The notes below the pieces were generated by a model. It searched no databases, was not told where the DNA came from, and saw nothing but the letters and a program-made list of their open reading frames with translations. DNA of 64,000 nucleotides from Linyphia triangularis (taxonomy: Eukaryota; Arthropoda; Arachnida; Araneae; Linyphiidae): contig OZ021727.1 in the NCBI GenBank assembly GCA_963978545.1, positions 21,855,943 to 21,919,942 of the forward strand, written 5' to 3'. The translations under genes and the position numbers were made by a program. The number at the start of each line of letters is the position of its first letter. Within the stretch, counting starts at the first letter, position 1. Below are positions 52,130-64,000 of this stretch, piece after piece.

Positions 52130-52266
52130 GAAGAGAGTCACAAGTCTTATCGTCCTCTTTGCGTGTTAACATTCCGCCTCAACTACTTGGTTCATGGACT
52201 TGATTCCTTCGGATACCACCTGGTCAATGTGCTTCTCCACGTGACAGTCTGCTTGCTCTACCACAG
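52130..52266 (+). CDS. TMTC: TMTC exon 2
   Basis: Begins after a TTTTTCCAG acceptor and ends at a CAG/GTAAAG donor: 45 codons plus two bases (phase 2). Directly continues the previous exon as EESHKSYRPLCVLTFRLN, the best conserved block of TMTC proteins, followed by LDSFGYHLVNVLLH and the start of the second membrane helix. The spacing from DFWGT to SHKSYRP across the 7125-bp intron matches what I recall of family members, which supports the junction. Confidence 0.95.
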
Positions 52267-52734
52267 GTAAAGTTGTTGATTCACTATTTATGTAGATAAA
52301 TGTATGTGTATGGCTTCACATACATTTCGCGTCCGTGAGACAATATAATCAACCAGCAATCACGAAGTCTAAGATCGATTACAACTTTTTGTAACTCTGC
52401 AAACTCTGTTTCCCTTTTCAAATTGAATAGATGCGGACACGGCTTCAATTTTTAGTAAACATTTTATTTTTTAACGTTTGTACACCTTTGAGTTGTTTTG
52501 AATACTTGTTAGAGGTTCATAACAATACGTTTATCGGCTTTAAACTCGTTTAAGTAGCAAATCAAATACCAAAAAAAAAAAATATATTAATATGATTAAA
52601 GTGAAGGTATTTGTAGCTAAAGTTATTAGAGTTCAAAAAGTCAAACTTTATTTTTATGAAATTTTTTATTAATTTCTTGGTAAACCATCAATTTATATCG
52701 GTTGCTTATGATTATATCTTTTTATGTTTTCGTA

Positions 52735-52912
52735 TAACGTCGATGTCTTCTGCCTTCTTCAGAATCTTCTTTTTCATTCTGATCTCTTCCATGACAAAGT
52801 GTTCCAATTAGTGACTTTTAGTGTTTTAAATTTCATGTCGATGCAGTCAACCCATTTCAGTCTGGGTCTGCCCCTTATCCGGGTTCGCATTGCTTTGAAA
52901 TTGAAAACCCTT
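52735..52912 (-). pseudogene. Retrotransposon-type C-terminal fragment
   Basis: Minus-strand translation reads RGRPRLKWVDCIDMKF then KTLKVTNWNTLSWKRSE, a stop, and KRRF. The RGRPxxxWxDxxxxDLKxLxVxNW..RxxW pattern is the tail often found at the 3' end of non-LTR retrotransposon ORFs in animals. Two internal stops, no reverse-transcriptase core nearby, so a decayed fragment. In TMTC intron 2, opposite to the gene. Confidence 0.6.
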
Positions 52913-52964
52913 GATCGGGGATGGGGGGGCTTCTAATATTAAGGGTTTACGCAGAAATTTGTTT

Positions 52965-53110
52965 TTAGTGAGTGAAGCGAGCTAATGCTAATGCAGCAAT
53001 GAACCTTTCAACGAGTGAAGCAAGCATGTGCTTATTGTGAACTTTTCAGCGAGCAAAGCGAGCTTTGTATTGCGTAGCAATGAACCACCCTGTGAGCGAA
53101 ACGCCAAAAG
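52965..53110 (+). repeat. Degenerate GAGYGAAGCGAGC repeats
   Basis: GTGAGTGAAGCGAGC, ACGAGTGAAGCAAGC, GCGAGCAAAGCGAGC and GTGAGCGAAACGCC, spaced about 40-50 bp and alternating with GCAATGAACC, look like a short diverged tandem array. Confidence 0.6.
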
Positions 53111-53506
53111 TTGGGACGTATACACCAATGACGGATCTCCGCAACGGCCACTCTGATAGCTAAAAAATTGCATATGGTAAAATTTCGTAGTGAAACACGG
53201 GTATTCAGCTGGTATAGATATATTTTCTTACTACTTTCGTATTAAACATAGATGTCAATGATACATATTTTTGGTTCTTACGTACAATCCAGTCGACTGT
53301 TGGATGGACCACCTCATGGCTGAAGAATTCCTCGGGAAGACTCCAACCCTGGTCCGAGTAGGGCCAAACCTCCAAAGAGGTCAGACGACTGCAGCTACTT
53401 TTTTTTTCCAACAAAAGCTTCGACACCCACTTTTTCCTTTTCCTTAAAAACTTCAAACAGTAAAATTGTCATAAACTTACTATATTTTTGCCATTCAATA
53501 TCTTCC
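53111..53506. other. TMTC intron 2, unassigned
   Basis: 53280-53400 is less AT-rich. A minus-strand frame there (83 codons) has no recognised domain. Confidence 0.35.
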
Positions 53507-54424
<918 letters not shown>

Positions 54425-54705
54425 ATCAGCCAACCCCAATGTAGACCGTTGTTACTGATCTTGGCCAATTTCACACAATGTTGGAAATAAATATACTGGA
54501 AGTTTTGAAATGCTGTTGCAGGGTTTTAAAATTGAAATATAATTTTATAAGAAAGCACAGAGGGCTAATTTTTTTCACATGTTTTCTTTAAAAAAAAATC
54601 GTGTTTTTTGGAACGATGCTCAAATTTTTAACATGATTGGCCAATCTTCCAAAACCCTAGGCCAATACTTTTGTGCTACCTGGGCAGTTGCCTAAAATTA
54701 ATTTG
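54425..54705 (+). repeat. Family B repeat, copy 5
   Basis: CAGCCAACCCCAATGTAGAC, GATCTTGGCCAATTTCACAC, ATATACTGGAAGTTTTGAAA, GGAACGATGCTCAAATTTTT, TGTGCTACCTGGGCAGTTGC. In TMTC intron 2. Confidence 0.85.
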
Positions 54706-54898
54706 TATCTCGCTTTACCAATCCCTTCAACTTATTTTTGCCATTAATTTAATAACTATCGTAATTTTACGTACGACTGAACAACAAAGCTCAATAAATA
54801 AATTATAACAATAATTAATAGTTTAAATATCTCAATATTGCCCACTGAAACCTTTATCAAATGTGCATTATTATATCAAAAGTTCACATTTTAAAATA

Positions 54899-54965
<67 letters not shown>

Positions 54966-55010
54966 TTATTATTATTATCATTATTTTTTTTTTATTTTTT
55001 TTTTTTTTTT
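54899..55010. repeat. (TTA)n and poly-T tract
   Basis: About 66 bp of TTA followed by imperfect TTA and T runs. Confidence 0.95.
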
Positions 55011-55012
55011 AA

Positions 55013-55155
55013 TAAAAGACATTTTAGACTTATTATTAAAAGATACTTTAGGTTTATATTATAATACGATATCTTAACCTTATTATAAAAAGTTATTTGA
55101 AACTTATATTATTATAAGATATTCTAGACTTATCATTAAAAGATATTTCTACACA
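55013..55155 (+). repeat. Degenerate minisatellite, about 33 bp unit
   Basis: Units such as TTTTAGACTTATTATTAAAA, TTTAGGTTTATATTATAATA, TTCTAGACTTATCATTAAAA follow one another in TMTC intron 2. Confidence 0.6.
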
Positions 55156-55624
55156 GATTTCCAAGTACGTTCCCTTGTTTTGAGATACCTGGCAAAAGAA
55201 TGTAGTTTCAACCCATATAACTCTTTTTCTGGTTCCTTAGATCTTCCAAGCCCATATTTGCTGTAACAAAATTTGATACACAAATTAAATAAGTGAAACT
55301 AATTTTGCTTTTATTACATAGTGAACATGTAAAATACTTCGACATACTTTCATTATACATAAGCCAACTCTAAAAGTTCTTTTTAAGAGTTGCCTAGTTA
55401 CATTATAAAAGAGAAACTCCGTAACTAATACGAGACTAGTAGTATCAAACATCATAAAAATTTCCATTAAGAAAAGTACACGAGAAAAAATATGTCAAAA
55501 AAGCTTGTCTTTTCGTGACTCAGAAACGTTATCATATTTGCTTGGAAAGAAAATAGTTGTCGAACTAAATTTATTTAGATACTAATTTTAGATTCGTGTG
55601 TTTATGATATCCTTTCTCTTTAAG

Positions 55625-55706
55625 ACTCTGCTCTGAAATTTTGGTGACCACCCCGAGTTTGGTCGCTGCTCTTCTCTTTGCTGCTCATCCCATACACTCC
55701 GAAGCT
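55625..55706 (+). CDS. TMTC: TMTC exon 3
   Basis: 82 bases after a pyrimidine-rich tract and TTTAAG acceptor, ending at GCT/GTAAGT. With the two bases carried over it gives 28 codons. The product contains the hydrophobic segment SLVAALLFAAHPIHSEA; the HPIHxEA motif is diagnostic of TMTC proteins. Exit phase is 0. Confidence 0.94.
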
Positions 55707-56762
55707 GTAAGTAGAAATGCACTCTTCTTTGTTTCGACGTACAGTTAGATTAACAATTTTACAAATATTAGTATTACAAATAGTATTATTACAAATGTAT
55801 CGTTTATAAATTTACTCAAAGAATTTCGCTTCATTTAAATTTAAAATATACATTTAGCTGTAATTTAGATGCCTTAGATTCATTCTGGTGGTACTCGATA
55901 GAGTCACCCCTATTCACAAGTCATAAGTCATATTTGGCAAGATTTGATTATTTCATTTTTTGAAATCTGTGAAATTATATGTTTTGCGAAATGATTTTGC
56001 GTCGTTATTTGAATTGTTAAATGTAAAATGGGGTCAAATCCAACTGAAAACCTATGGACATATTATTGTTTTACATTTAACCATTCATTTATCGTTTTAG
56101 AGTATGCAAATTAAAATCCTTTTCTTCTTATTTTAGTATCGTTGAGGTTTTATTTTAATAAGAGTACCATCAATGTAACGAATAGGCATGTATGAACAGA
56201 CTTACATTATTAAAATACTGCGTGCCGTATTAGCTTTCAATCTCAGACGTGGCGGAAAATATCTGTATCTAATACCAGCTTAACAGCCAAAACTACAATT
56301 TCTGCAACTCCAAAACTACATATATCCGTTTGAAAATCTCTGCGAGGTAATTGAGATTAATAAATATAAACAATAATTCAATAGTAAATTTCATTTTAAC
56401 TGCTTCGAATTTGAACCGGTCAAGTAATTCTACAGTAAAACTGTGAAAATTCTTATGTTGGCTTCGATTTCTGATATCGAAATCATTAATGTTTAACAAT
56501 AACTAGTAACTCCAAACAGCCTCCAATTAATGAAACCAAAATGAACCACTGGATGCCAAGATTACCGCCAATTCCATCTCTCTCTGCTGAAACATCTTTA
56601 ACATACTTTTGCTTTCTTCTAATTAACAAAAAGCTTGCAAACGAATGTATAAGAAAGCACGCGTAGACGCGTATTTCAGTGGATGTCTAAATTCAACTTG
56701 TTTATGTAGTCCGTTGTATATCTTTCTCGCTAAATACTGAACTATATATCTCTTTTCTATAG
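55707..56762. other. TMTC intron 3, nothing recognised
   Basis: The only intron in the window without a recognised repeat; 1056 bp. Confidence 0.5.
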
Positions 56763-56862
56763 GTTACAGGCGTGGTGGGAAGAGCAGAATTGTTGTCTGC
56801 CATCTTCTTTCTGCTTGCACTGCGAACCTACATGCATTCGGTACATCAAAATGGATACAATG
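56763..56862 (+). CDS. TMTC: TMTC exon 4
   Basis: 100 bases after a CTATAG acceptor, ending at AATG/GTAGGC (phase 1). It opens with VTGVVGRAELLSAIFFLLAL, completing the HPIHSEA/VTGVVGRAELL signature across a 1056-bp intron and entering another membrane helix. The 15 or so hydrophilic residues at its end (HSVHQNGYN) are a loop of variable sequence in the family. Confidence 0.94.
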
Positions 56863-57639
56863 GTAGGCTGTTACTTAGAAACACGTCATTATTAAGAGGA
56901 AGTTCTACTAAGGATCATTCCTTATACTCGCTATGTTACGATCTTTTAGCCCAGTGCATTTAGAAACTACTTTGTATAAAACTATGAAATTTGGCGAGTA
57001 AGTACGAAAGTGACCTCTTAATGAAATGACACAAATTGTTTCCATTTAGTGTCTATCTATTCTAAAGGAAAATTAAATTAGCTAAAGACAAAACCAGGGG
57101 AGCCTGTAAATATGCACTGACGTAAGGATTTCAAATATAGAATGAAATATACTTTATCTATTTTCGAGTGTTTAATTTATGCAATTTGCTTAAGTGATCC
57201 TTTTAGTACCTACTCACCAAATTTCAAGGTTTTATAGAAAGTAGTTTCTAAATTCACTGGGTTAGAAGATTGTAACATAGCAAGTATAGGGTATTCTATT
57301 TACTAGGATTTCCTCTTAAATTACCTCGCTATATTTCTCAACAATGTCAGAAAGTATATCACTTTGAAAATCATGTCCACCTACCCACTTACTGCTTACG
57401 CGAGGTAGACTTATCCATTAATACTAAGCTCTTATCAAAACCGTCTACGTTTTTTTCCCTAAAAGTTAGCGAGTTTCGAAAGCAGAATATTCCTGAAAGC
57501 TTTTGTCTGATACATAAAAAGATAAAAAGGGAAACTAATTTCTTAAGACTCAGTGAATCCCGCCACCAACTCGATGTAATAAAGATAAGATTTTACCTTA
57601 GACATTAAATGGCTTGTTCAATGACAGTAGGATAAATCC
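56863..57639. other. TMTC intron 4, left part, contains an inverted repeat
   Basis: AGCCCAGTGCATTTAGAAAC at 56949 and, reversed, AACCCAGTGAATTTAGAAAC (from about 57262) are arms about 300 bp apart, with TTTGTATAAAACTATGAAATT / TTCTATAAAACCTTGAAATT following, so a diverged fold-back element covers roughly 56870-57310. Confidence 0.55.
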
Positions 57640-57965
57640 GTTGCCCATCATCGACTCGACACTGGCCAATCCCAATGTAGGCCATTGTAGCCTGGTAGTT
57701 GATAAGGATCTTGGCCAATCTCACCCAGTGCTGGGTAAAATATACTGGAAGTTTTGATGCAGAATTTTAAAATCGAAATATAACGTTTTAAGAGAAGATG
57801 GACGGATACAAAAATATGTTTTGTGATGGATTTTACTTGTTTAATAATCGTGTGTTTTGGTAAGATGCTCTATATTCGGCAAGGAATGGTTAATTTTCCA
57901 AGAACCCCTCTGTATGACATTCACCAATACCACTGTGCTCTCTGGGTAGTTCCTCTCTAAAAATC
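57640..57965 (+). repeat. Family B repeat, copy 6, most complete
   Basis: TTGCCCATCATCGACTCGAC, CTGGCCAATCCCAATGTAGG, GATCTTGGCCAATCTCACCC, AATATACTGGAAGTTTTGAT, ATATGTTTTGTGATGG and CTGTGCTCTCTGGGTAGTTC. In TMTC intron 4. The left GTTGCCCA and a right TGGGCAGTTGCC (in copy 5) hint at degenerate inverted ends. Confidence 0.85.
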
Positions 57966-59660
57966 GCAGTTTGATAAGTGTTACTATTTAGTAGTGAAGT
58001 CAACATGTAATTTCGCAAAGAATAAGGGATTTTTTTCCTTTTTTTTTTCCGGAGACATGCGATGTTACAAAGGCATTCTGAGAATGCAATCTGCGAAAGT
58101 AATCCTCCTTTCTTAGTCAGAATTACCGTGAGCCAAGGGAGACATTTTATTAGAAGGATTCAGACTGTTGTAATAGGTATTACCTGATCCTTTCTGGTGG
58201 CAGCCTCGAACACAGATGGTATTAGCTAAAAAGGAAAACTTTTATCGGAAAGGCTTTTGTCAGATTGTCTAACCACAATGGTATTATATGCAGAAAGGAC
58301 AGAATATGAAATTCCAACTAAATAAGGTCCATATCTGTTCAGTTTGGCACACAAATTTTCAATCTCGGTGGTGTCTGTTTTACTACTAAAAGGGCAGATT
58401 CATAAAGTAATTAATAAAATATTTGATGTGACCGCATATAATTAATAAGAAATTTGAGACTTTTCGTTTTCCATTTCAAATGTTAGGGATTTACTTTTCC
58501 GTAGAATTTCTGCAAGACTTTTAAAACAATGGTACTCTAGTCAGTCAATCCATTAATCCAAATTTGTTTATTTTATGATTAATTTCATTAAATAATTACA
58601 TTACACTCGGTGTTGAGTACCAATAGCGATAGCACTTTTGTTCCACTGACAAGAGGAGTTACATCACGTGCATAATCTTTATTAATAAAATTTAACCGTG
58701 ATTAACTTTATGTAAAACTGGGTGTTTGGAACATCGCACAACTTTCAATTGCACTAAAAATACTGGTCATTGCATTTAAATTTCATATGGTTTTTGTGCA
58801 ATTTACCGTTTTCGTTTTTATCTTTCCATCAATAAAAAAAAAAAAAAAAAAAAAAAAAATGGCGGAAAACCGAGAAAGATTGGCAGTGCATAAAGGAAAA
58901 AAACTCTTTGTTATAGACGTTGGTTTTCGCCACTTTTTACGTCTTTATAAAATTTCTACGAGAATTTTAGAGATGGTAATGCTGACCTTAAAATTAACAC
59001 CAAAAATGAATCACTGCAACGATTTTTATTAAAATTTCTAAAGCCGTTTTTTTTTTTGGGGGGGGGAGGGAATTTCTTTAAAACATAGATTTTTCAGTGG
59101 CAGTTTACTTTATGGGCTTGCACAATTTGGACGAAAACCATAAAGTCAGTTTCCGAGATCATCACTAACCCGTGTACATAAGTTGAGCATCGTAGGTCGA
59201 TCCATTTAAGAGTTATGTTGAACACAGATAGATGCACGGAAACAAATTTTTTCTAAGTCTCAATTTTGAACTCAAACTAATTAAAAGTAAAAATTGCTGC
59301 AATTTCTACATATAAGTTAATGGAAGACTTCCAGATCCGTCGCGGACTCTGTAAATAAATGTGTTTATATAATACCAGCGCCAAGTTGCAACAGTCATAG
59401 ACATTTCACTTACAAGTAAAACATATAGAGATTGTTACCATATGTTGGCATTATCACCTTGGCACAGAAACCACACCAGAATTGAAAGCCTGACCAAGTT
59501 GGTGCTTTAATTTAATACGGCTAAACAAACGAATATTTACTTAATTTATAAACACCGATTGAAACTGAATTGCAAGTATGATAAACACTAAATTTAAACT
59601 CAAAATTATAATATCTGGTATTTCTTTCATTACTATTTATGAACTGTATCATCATTTCAG
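57966..59660. other. TMTC intron 4, right part, nothing further recognised
   Basis: Poly-A at 58834-58859 and a G-rich run at 59060-59069. Confidence 0.45.
58834..58859 (+). repeat. Poly-A tract in TMTC intron 4
   Basis: 26 A. Confidence 0.9.
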
Positions 59661-59776
59661 ATTATCGAGCTCTATTTAGATGTTTGTTCCTGTCAGGCTT
59701 AGCTATGCTCAGCAAAGAACAAGGAATTACAGTCGTCGCTGTGTGTGCTACTTACGATATACTACTGGTGCGAAAG
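59661..59776 (+). CDS. TMTC: TMTC exon 5
   Basis: 116 bases between an ATTTCAG acceptor and an AAG/GTATAA donor. It completes the split Asp codon of exon 4, then encodes a hydrophobic stretch with MLSKEQGITVVAV, the conserved MLxKEQGxTV motif of TMTC1/2-type proteins, and a basic end (LLVRK). Exit phase is 0. Confidence 0.94.
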
Positions 59777-60036
59777 GTATAATAACCCTTTCAATATTTG
59801 TTGAAATAAGAAGATCACAAGGGAAAGAAAGATTTAAGTCCTATTTTTATGAAAAGTAGAGATGGGAAATCTATTTTCGTATTAGCAGTTTTAAATTATA
59901 GTGGGTTCGCTTAAGCAAGTGAACGATGCATAGTCTGATAGTAAATTCACGGAAAAGATATGTGGAGCTTCGAAATAACTATTCAAGTCAAAGAGGGTTT
60001 GGTAAAACTACGCTATTTAAAGTCTTATTTATATGC

Positions 60037-60235
60037 TACCTGTTGGGATTCGAGTTTAGATAGCCAGTTCTGTGAAGTCAGATAAGTGACCTTTGCGACG
60101 TCTGTCGGTGATCACGGGAAAACGCACGTGATTGGCTGATGAGAGTCGTCGGCACCAGTAAATAGAAAATGTTTTATTTACTGGAACCAGTAGTCATGTG
60201 ACGTCACAGACTGGTGATCTAAACTCCGACTGGTA
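60037..60235. mobile_element. Small MITE-like inverted-repeat element
   Basis: Left TTCGAGTTTAGATAGCCAGT and reversed right GTCGGAGTTTAGATCACCAG align over about 35 bases including CTGTGA.GTCA. Inside is a perfect 10-bp hairpin (CCAGTAAATA 60155-60164 and TATTTACTGG 60175-60184). In TMTC intron 5, 260 bases after the donor at 59777. Confidence 0.65.
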
Positions 60236-61474
60236 GAGGGTAAATCCGGTTTAATTTCCAATAAGAAAAGGTACCAACGATTTTTCAACTCCGCTCCAAA
60301 TAGTTTTTTCTCCAGTAAACAACTGCAAAGTTGGCTATGATCAAGCAATTTTACCACGATGGTCAACAAGGAATGCTGTTAAGATTTAATACCTTAACTG
60401 GGGAACTCCTATATCGAGTATAATAGAAACATGAGTGGTAATAAATCCTACACGAAAGGAGGAATGTATTGCAGCATGACTCATTTTACATTGAAAGTCA
60501 CTGACTTGCTATCAAAGATATCGAAGTTGACCTTCTTTCACACAAAAATAACTTTTGGGGTCAATTTGCCTCTGCTAGGTTTGTAACTCGAAATGTAAAC
60601 CAAGAAAGACTCTCTAATATGGCTTCACAGTGGGGAAGAATTCGTAGAAATACACCGAAGCCCCTAATTATAGAAAGCTGGAAGTATGAACACTAAAAAA
60701 TTGCTCCAAATAATAACTACACAGCGGAAGTATTTCTAATAAGGCTGCAAAACACGTAGATTCGTAGTTTTAAAAGAAACTTATGATATCTATTAATGAA
60801 TTTATGCTTTGTGGTATTATTTTGTATTATGGCAAACAAAAACATTTGTATGGTATTATTTTGTATTTGCATGGTATTATGGTTATATTTTGAATGTATG
60901 GTAGTATGGCATTTACCTCAGATCTTTAGATGAACCAATGAGACGGAAAAAAACTATAATATTCCAAAAAAAGAAATCGCAAATGAGACCGAAGAAGATG
61001 GTAGAGGCATAAAAACTAGTTGATAATATTTATTTTTGAAGACACGTTTTTAAACTCCATTTGCTAATGACCATATTCTATTTTTTTAAATGAGAATTTA
61101 AGATAATAAGATATATACCCCATTTTTTAAATAGAGGATCTATTTCATCATTTCATCAACATATTTTATTTTTTTTTAATTTCTTTTTTTTTTTTTGTCG
61201 ATGATTCTACAACATTTTAAAACCTTTAAATCTCTCTTTCACCTTTCTATGGTATTAACATATATATTAATACCATACAAACTGTAAAATAGTTATTATA
61301 AAGAAGAGCTTAAATTAAAAATCTTACAGAGTGTTGAATATCCTGAATATCTAACACAGTGCCAAACATAAATGCAAATTTTGGTACTTAACTAGACTTA
61401 TATATAGAAGGATTTTATAACACTCCCATTCTGAAATTTATTAAACTCTCCCTTATTCCTTTTTTTTTTTTTTT
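60236..61474. other. TMTC intron 5, nothing recognised
   Basis: 60820-60910 repeats TGGTATTATTTTGTATT and TGGTATTATGG in a small irregular cluster. Confidence 0.4.
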
Positions 61475-62020
61475 AATCCTTTATATTTACTTCTATTTTG
61501 TGTGTTTGTATGTGGGTATGCTTGCCGATGACGGGCAAATCTGCAGAGGCTTAATTAACCACCTTGACGTCACCCAATTGGGCTGAAACTTGACAGATTT
61601 GATGTCGGGAACAATGCACTCTATCAAGTTTTGAAGGCTGTCACTGTTTCAAAAAAGTTACTTGAAAGGAATACTAATAAACCAACTTGCCGTCATCCAA
61701 TCGCGCTGAAGTAACATTTAACCGATCATTGAAAAAACTTTTTACTGTTGCCAAAATTATTTTAATAAATAAATAATACAATTGTTTTAATCAGAATAAA
61801 TAAAAGATATGTGGATGTGAGTGCATTAATTCACATTAATTTTTAATTAATACATTTTGGAAAGTAGTTTGTCGCATGTTTTGCTGATCGAGATGTTTTT
61901 AATATGTAAAATTAGATGCCAACACCAAGCACAAACTGGTAACAGAAAAGGTGCTTTGTTAATGAATATAAAAAGTGGCGTTGCATATAAAGGATTTATA
62001 TTAAAAACTTTTTTATGGGT
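61475..62020 (-). repeat. Family A repeat, copy 8, reverse orientation
   Basis: AATCCTTTATATTTACTTCT at its left, GACGGGCAAATCTGCAGAGG, blocks CTTGACGTCACCCAATTGGG and CTTGCCGTCATCCAATCGCG, ending GCATATAAAGGATTTATATT. In TMTC intron 5. Confidence 0.9.
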
Positions 62021-62632
62021 TATATTATTTTATGCTTATTTATTCCCTTATCAATTTCTCAACTGAAAACGAAAGTCGTTACCCAAATTTTTTATTCACT
62101 CTACAATAACCATCCCACATCAGCTTATCATTTTCTTCGTTACCCCGTCCATATGTAGCTTCTTATTTAGCGAAAGATCCTGTACCATTCATAAAATAAT
62201 TACATTATTCTTTAACTATGACATATCGTCATGTCATACTCTCATTCCATCTTTCTTCAAACATTCAGCTTCCGTCCTTCAACCTATCAGCATAAAACGA
62301 ATGATTTCCCTGTGTGTTTCATTATATTTGTGGCTATAATACAAAAATCCTCTTCTTCAGAAAAAATTCCATTAACTAGCTGGACAATCTTTTCTTTGTC
62401 AGTACATTTTTGAAGAAAAAAAAAATTACTACCAAACTGTTATGGGTACATTTTTAGAACTTCGGGGATTTTTACAAACCCTTTTATTGCATATTTTAGC
62501 CTTGAAGTGAATGCTTTCATATAAGAGGATATTATCATCCACTTAAGTATGAGGATTTAGAATATTAAACCTATGCAAACTTGTTAATTTGATATCACTC
62601 CATTTTAACTTTTGCACTACAATAATACATAC
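62021..62632. other. TMTC intron 5, nothing recognised
   Basis: AT-rich; no element ends seen. Confidence 0.4.
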
Positions 62633-63124
62633 TGTCACGAATTTTCCTCAGATGTAATAATGACGCAGTTTTTATTAAATAAAAACGGTAATTTATTAGT
62701 CCATCGAAGGCTTACAAAACTTCTCTGAACAACAATAAACTCACTATCCAGCTTCAATACAAGCTTCGATGCATATAACTTCGGATTCATAATTCCGGCA
62801 CAACGAAAGTAAACAAAAGATCCGATGCTTTCAAAATAGCATCCAAAACTCAACTGTTCCACGATTCCATCCATCCGTTCTCTTTTTACCCTCGTGGTAT
62901 AAAAAATAAATATTTGTGTAACAATATGCTCTGTTCTTTTATCTGACGTCAGAGCTTTGCTGATAGGTGAAAATTTTATTGACAGAAATATAACCAAATT
63001 CGAGTTCAAACGTAATATTTCTTTAAAAGTTTTGTTCACATTCTGGTTGAAAAAAGAAAAAGCCAATGTGGCAGGACATTTGTAACAGAATGTCGTCAAC
63101 TTTTGCAAGAAGATTTCCGTGACT
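62633..63124 (+). repeat. LTR-like element, family L2
   Basis: Starts TGTCACGAATTTTCC and ends GATTTCCGTGACT, near-perfect inverted ends of LTR type (TG..CA with the last base changed). A TATA-like GGTATAAAAAATAAAT near the middle fits a U3/R layout on the plus strand. No 5-bp target duplication found. Its first half resembles 49829-49995. The long minus-strand frame across it looks like chance. Confidence 0.6.
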
Positions 63125-63351
63125 AGATGTTTCTTAATTTTACATTAAACTTTTCAATGACAAACTCCTTGAATCATCTAACAAGTACTTGACAAATCTT
63201 TAATTGATGCAGTAATTCTTGGATCGAATCAGTGAGCAGGTATGTCCATATTTTACGCAAAGAAAACATGTGTGGAAACAACTTTGACAATAATAATCCA
63301 ACTTTTGTTTTGATATCTCTAATTTATTGCAAATAATTACTCAAGTCTGCA

Positions 63352-63518
<167 letters not shown>

Positions 63519-63655
63519 GCATAGTCAGCTAGCATACTGAAGTCCCATCTTCCTTGGTAGAGTCTCTCGAAATGAGGTTCCGGATTACACTAGGTTCTTA
63601 TTTTTAGTCTTGACACCAGCAATTCGGCAGCATCTTTCGAAAGGCTTAATTCTCT

Positions 63656-63715
63656 AACACCAAGTCAACAAGTCATTGACAAGTCACCTTGCTTTGAGTT
63701 CAATGACTTGGTGTT
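63656..63715. repeat. Overlapping hairpins before the last exon
   Basis: AACACCAAGTCA (63656-63667) pairs perfectly with TGACTTGGTGTT (63704-63715). CAAGTCATTG (63669-63678) pairs perfectly with CAATGACTTG (63701-63710), which overlaps the same right arm, so only one can form at a time. Confidence 0.85.
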
Positions 63716-63897
63716 TCATAAAAGAGTTTTTCATGAAAAACCTAACGTGATTGAATTTTTTTGGGGCTTTTCCCGGTTTTACTGAGTAGCAATGTATAAG
63801 AAACAGTAAAAAAAAAAATCCTACGCAGTTTTTTGGTTGCAGACCTGTGTTATTTTCTACAGTCATTAAGTATTTTTCATTTTCATGATGACCTTAG

Positions 63898-64000
63898 ATG
63901 AAGGGTACATCCTTGCCTCCACGCAGAGCACCCCGGGGCAAAGTGAAGGGTCCTACCCCGACATGGAGGAAAGACCTGGTTCTCAGACTGCTACTGATGA
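63898..64000 (+). CDS. TMTC: TMTC exon 6 (probable, runs off the window)
   Basis: After a TTTTCATTTTCATGATGACCTTAG acceptor-like tract, a phase-0 frame follows that matches the phase left by exon 5. It gives a basic, proline-rich cytosolic loop (MKGTSLPPRRAPRGK..) followed by WRKDLVLRLLLM, the start of a helix in the place where TMTC proteins have a loop and then a membrane segment. The loop itself is not conserved, so the call rests on phase, the splice site and the hydrophobic start. The conserved central domain (DUF1736) and TPR repeats would lie further downstream. An alternative acceptor (CCACGCAG, just downstream) gives an acidic, non-membrane frame and fits less well. Confidence 0.65.
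   Translation, partial: MKGTSLPPRRAPRGKVKGPTPTWRKDLVLRLLLM

Noticed and set aside
53205..53456. 83-codon minus-strand frame in TMTC intron 2
   Set aside because: No recognised family, and partly made of low-complexity lysine codons from a poly-T stretch.
62635..63108. 157-codon minus-strand frame
   Set aside because: Lies almost exactly within the LTR-like element, antisense to its likely direction, with no recognisable domain.

Overview
This window is strongly AT-rich eukaryotic DNA from an animal. The one recognisable host gene is split into short exons with GT/AG splice sites and introns of about 1-7 kb. Everything else is repeat-laden non-coding DNA: very long AT, TTTA and AAT microsatellites, tRNA-derived SINEs, a Tc1-type transposon, small terminal-inverted-repeat elements (MITEs), solo LTRs and several undescribed short repeat families. 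An invertebrate, most likely an arthropod, fits the transposon types, but the sequence does not prove the lineage. There are no operons, ribosome binding sites, CRISPR arrays or phage genes.

Layout. 0-44 kb holds no convincing host exon. It contains: a degraded DDE transposon with another MITE inside it (8.98-10.18 kb); MITEs at 14.45 and 24.08 kb; tRNA-derived SINEs at about 14.2 (minus strand), 17.0 and 29.98 kb; a nearly intact Tc1-like element whose transposase has one nonsense codon (18.96-20.19 kb); LTR copies at 3.76, 32.51 and 35.64 kb; a nested 300-bp/79-bp tandem array (37.1-39.1 kb); and a tandem array with perfect 16-bp palindromes (43.0-43.9 kb).

44.8-64.0 kb carries the 5' coding part of a TMTC-family gene (transmembrane and TPR-repeat protein, an ER O-mannosyltransferase family) on the plus strand. 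Five exons are well supported: 44819-45004, 52130-52266, 55625-55706, 56763-56862 and 59661-59776. A sixth probably starts at 63898 and runs off the window. Reading frames join correctly at every junction. The start codon and first exon were not found, and the conserved central domain and the TPR half lie downstream.

The most notable non-genic signal is a family of about 500-bp repeats (called family A here) with eight copies in 64 kb, plus a related tandem array. Its copies show internal deletion, microsatellite expansion and flanking direct repeats. Two further families (B, about 300 bp, six copies; C, about 650 bp, two copies) were also found by comparing the window with itself. All alignments were made by eye, so identities are approximate and family boundaries are good to about 10-20 bp.
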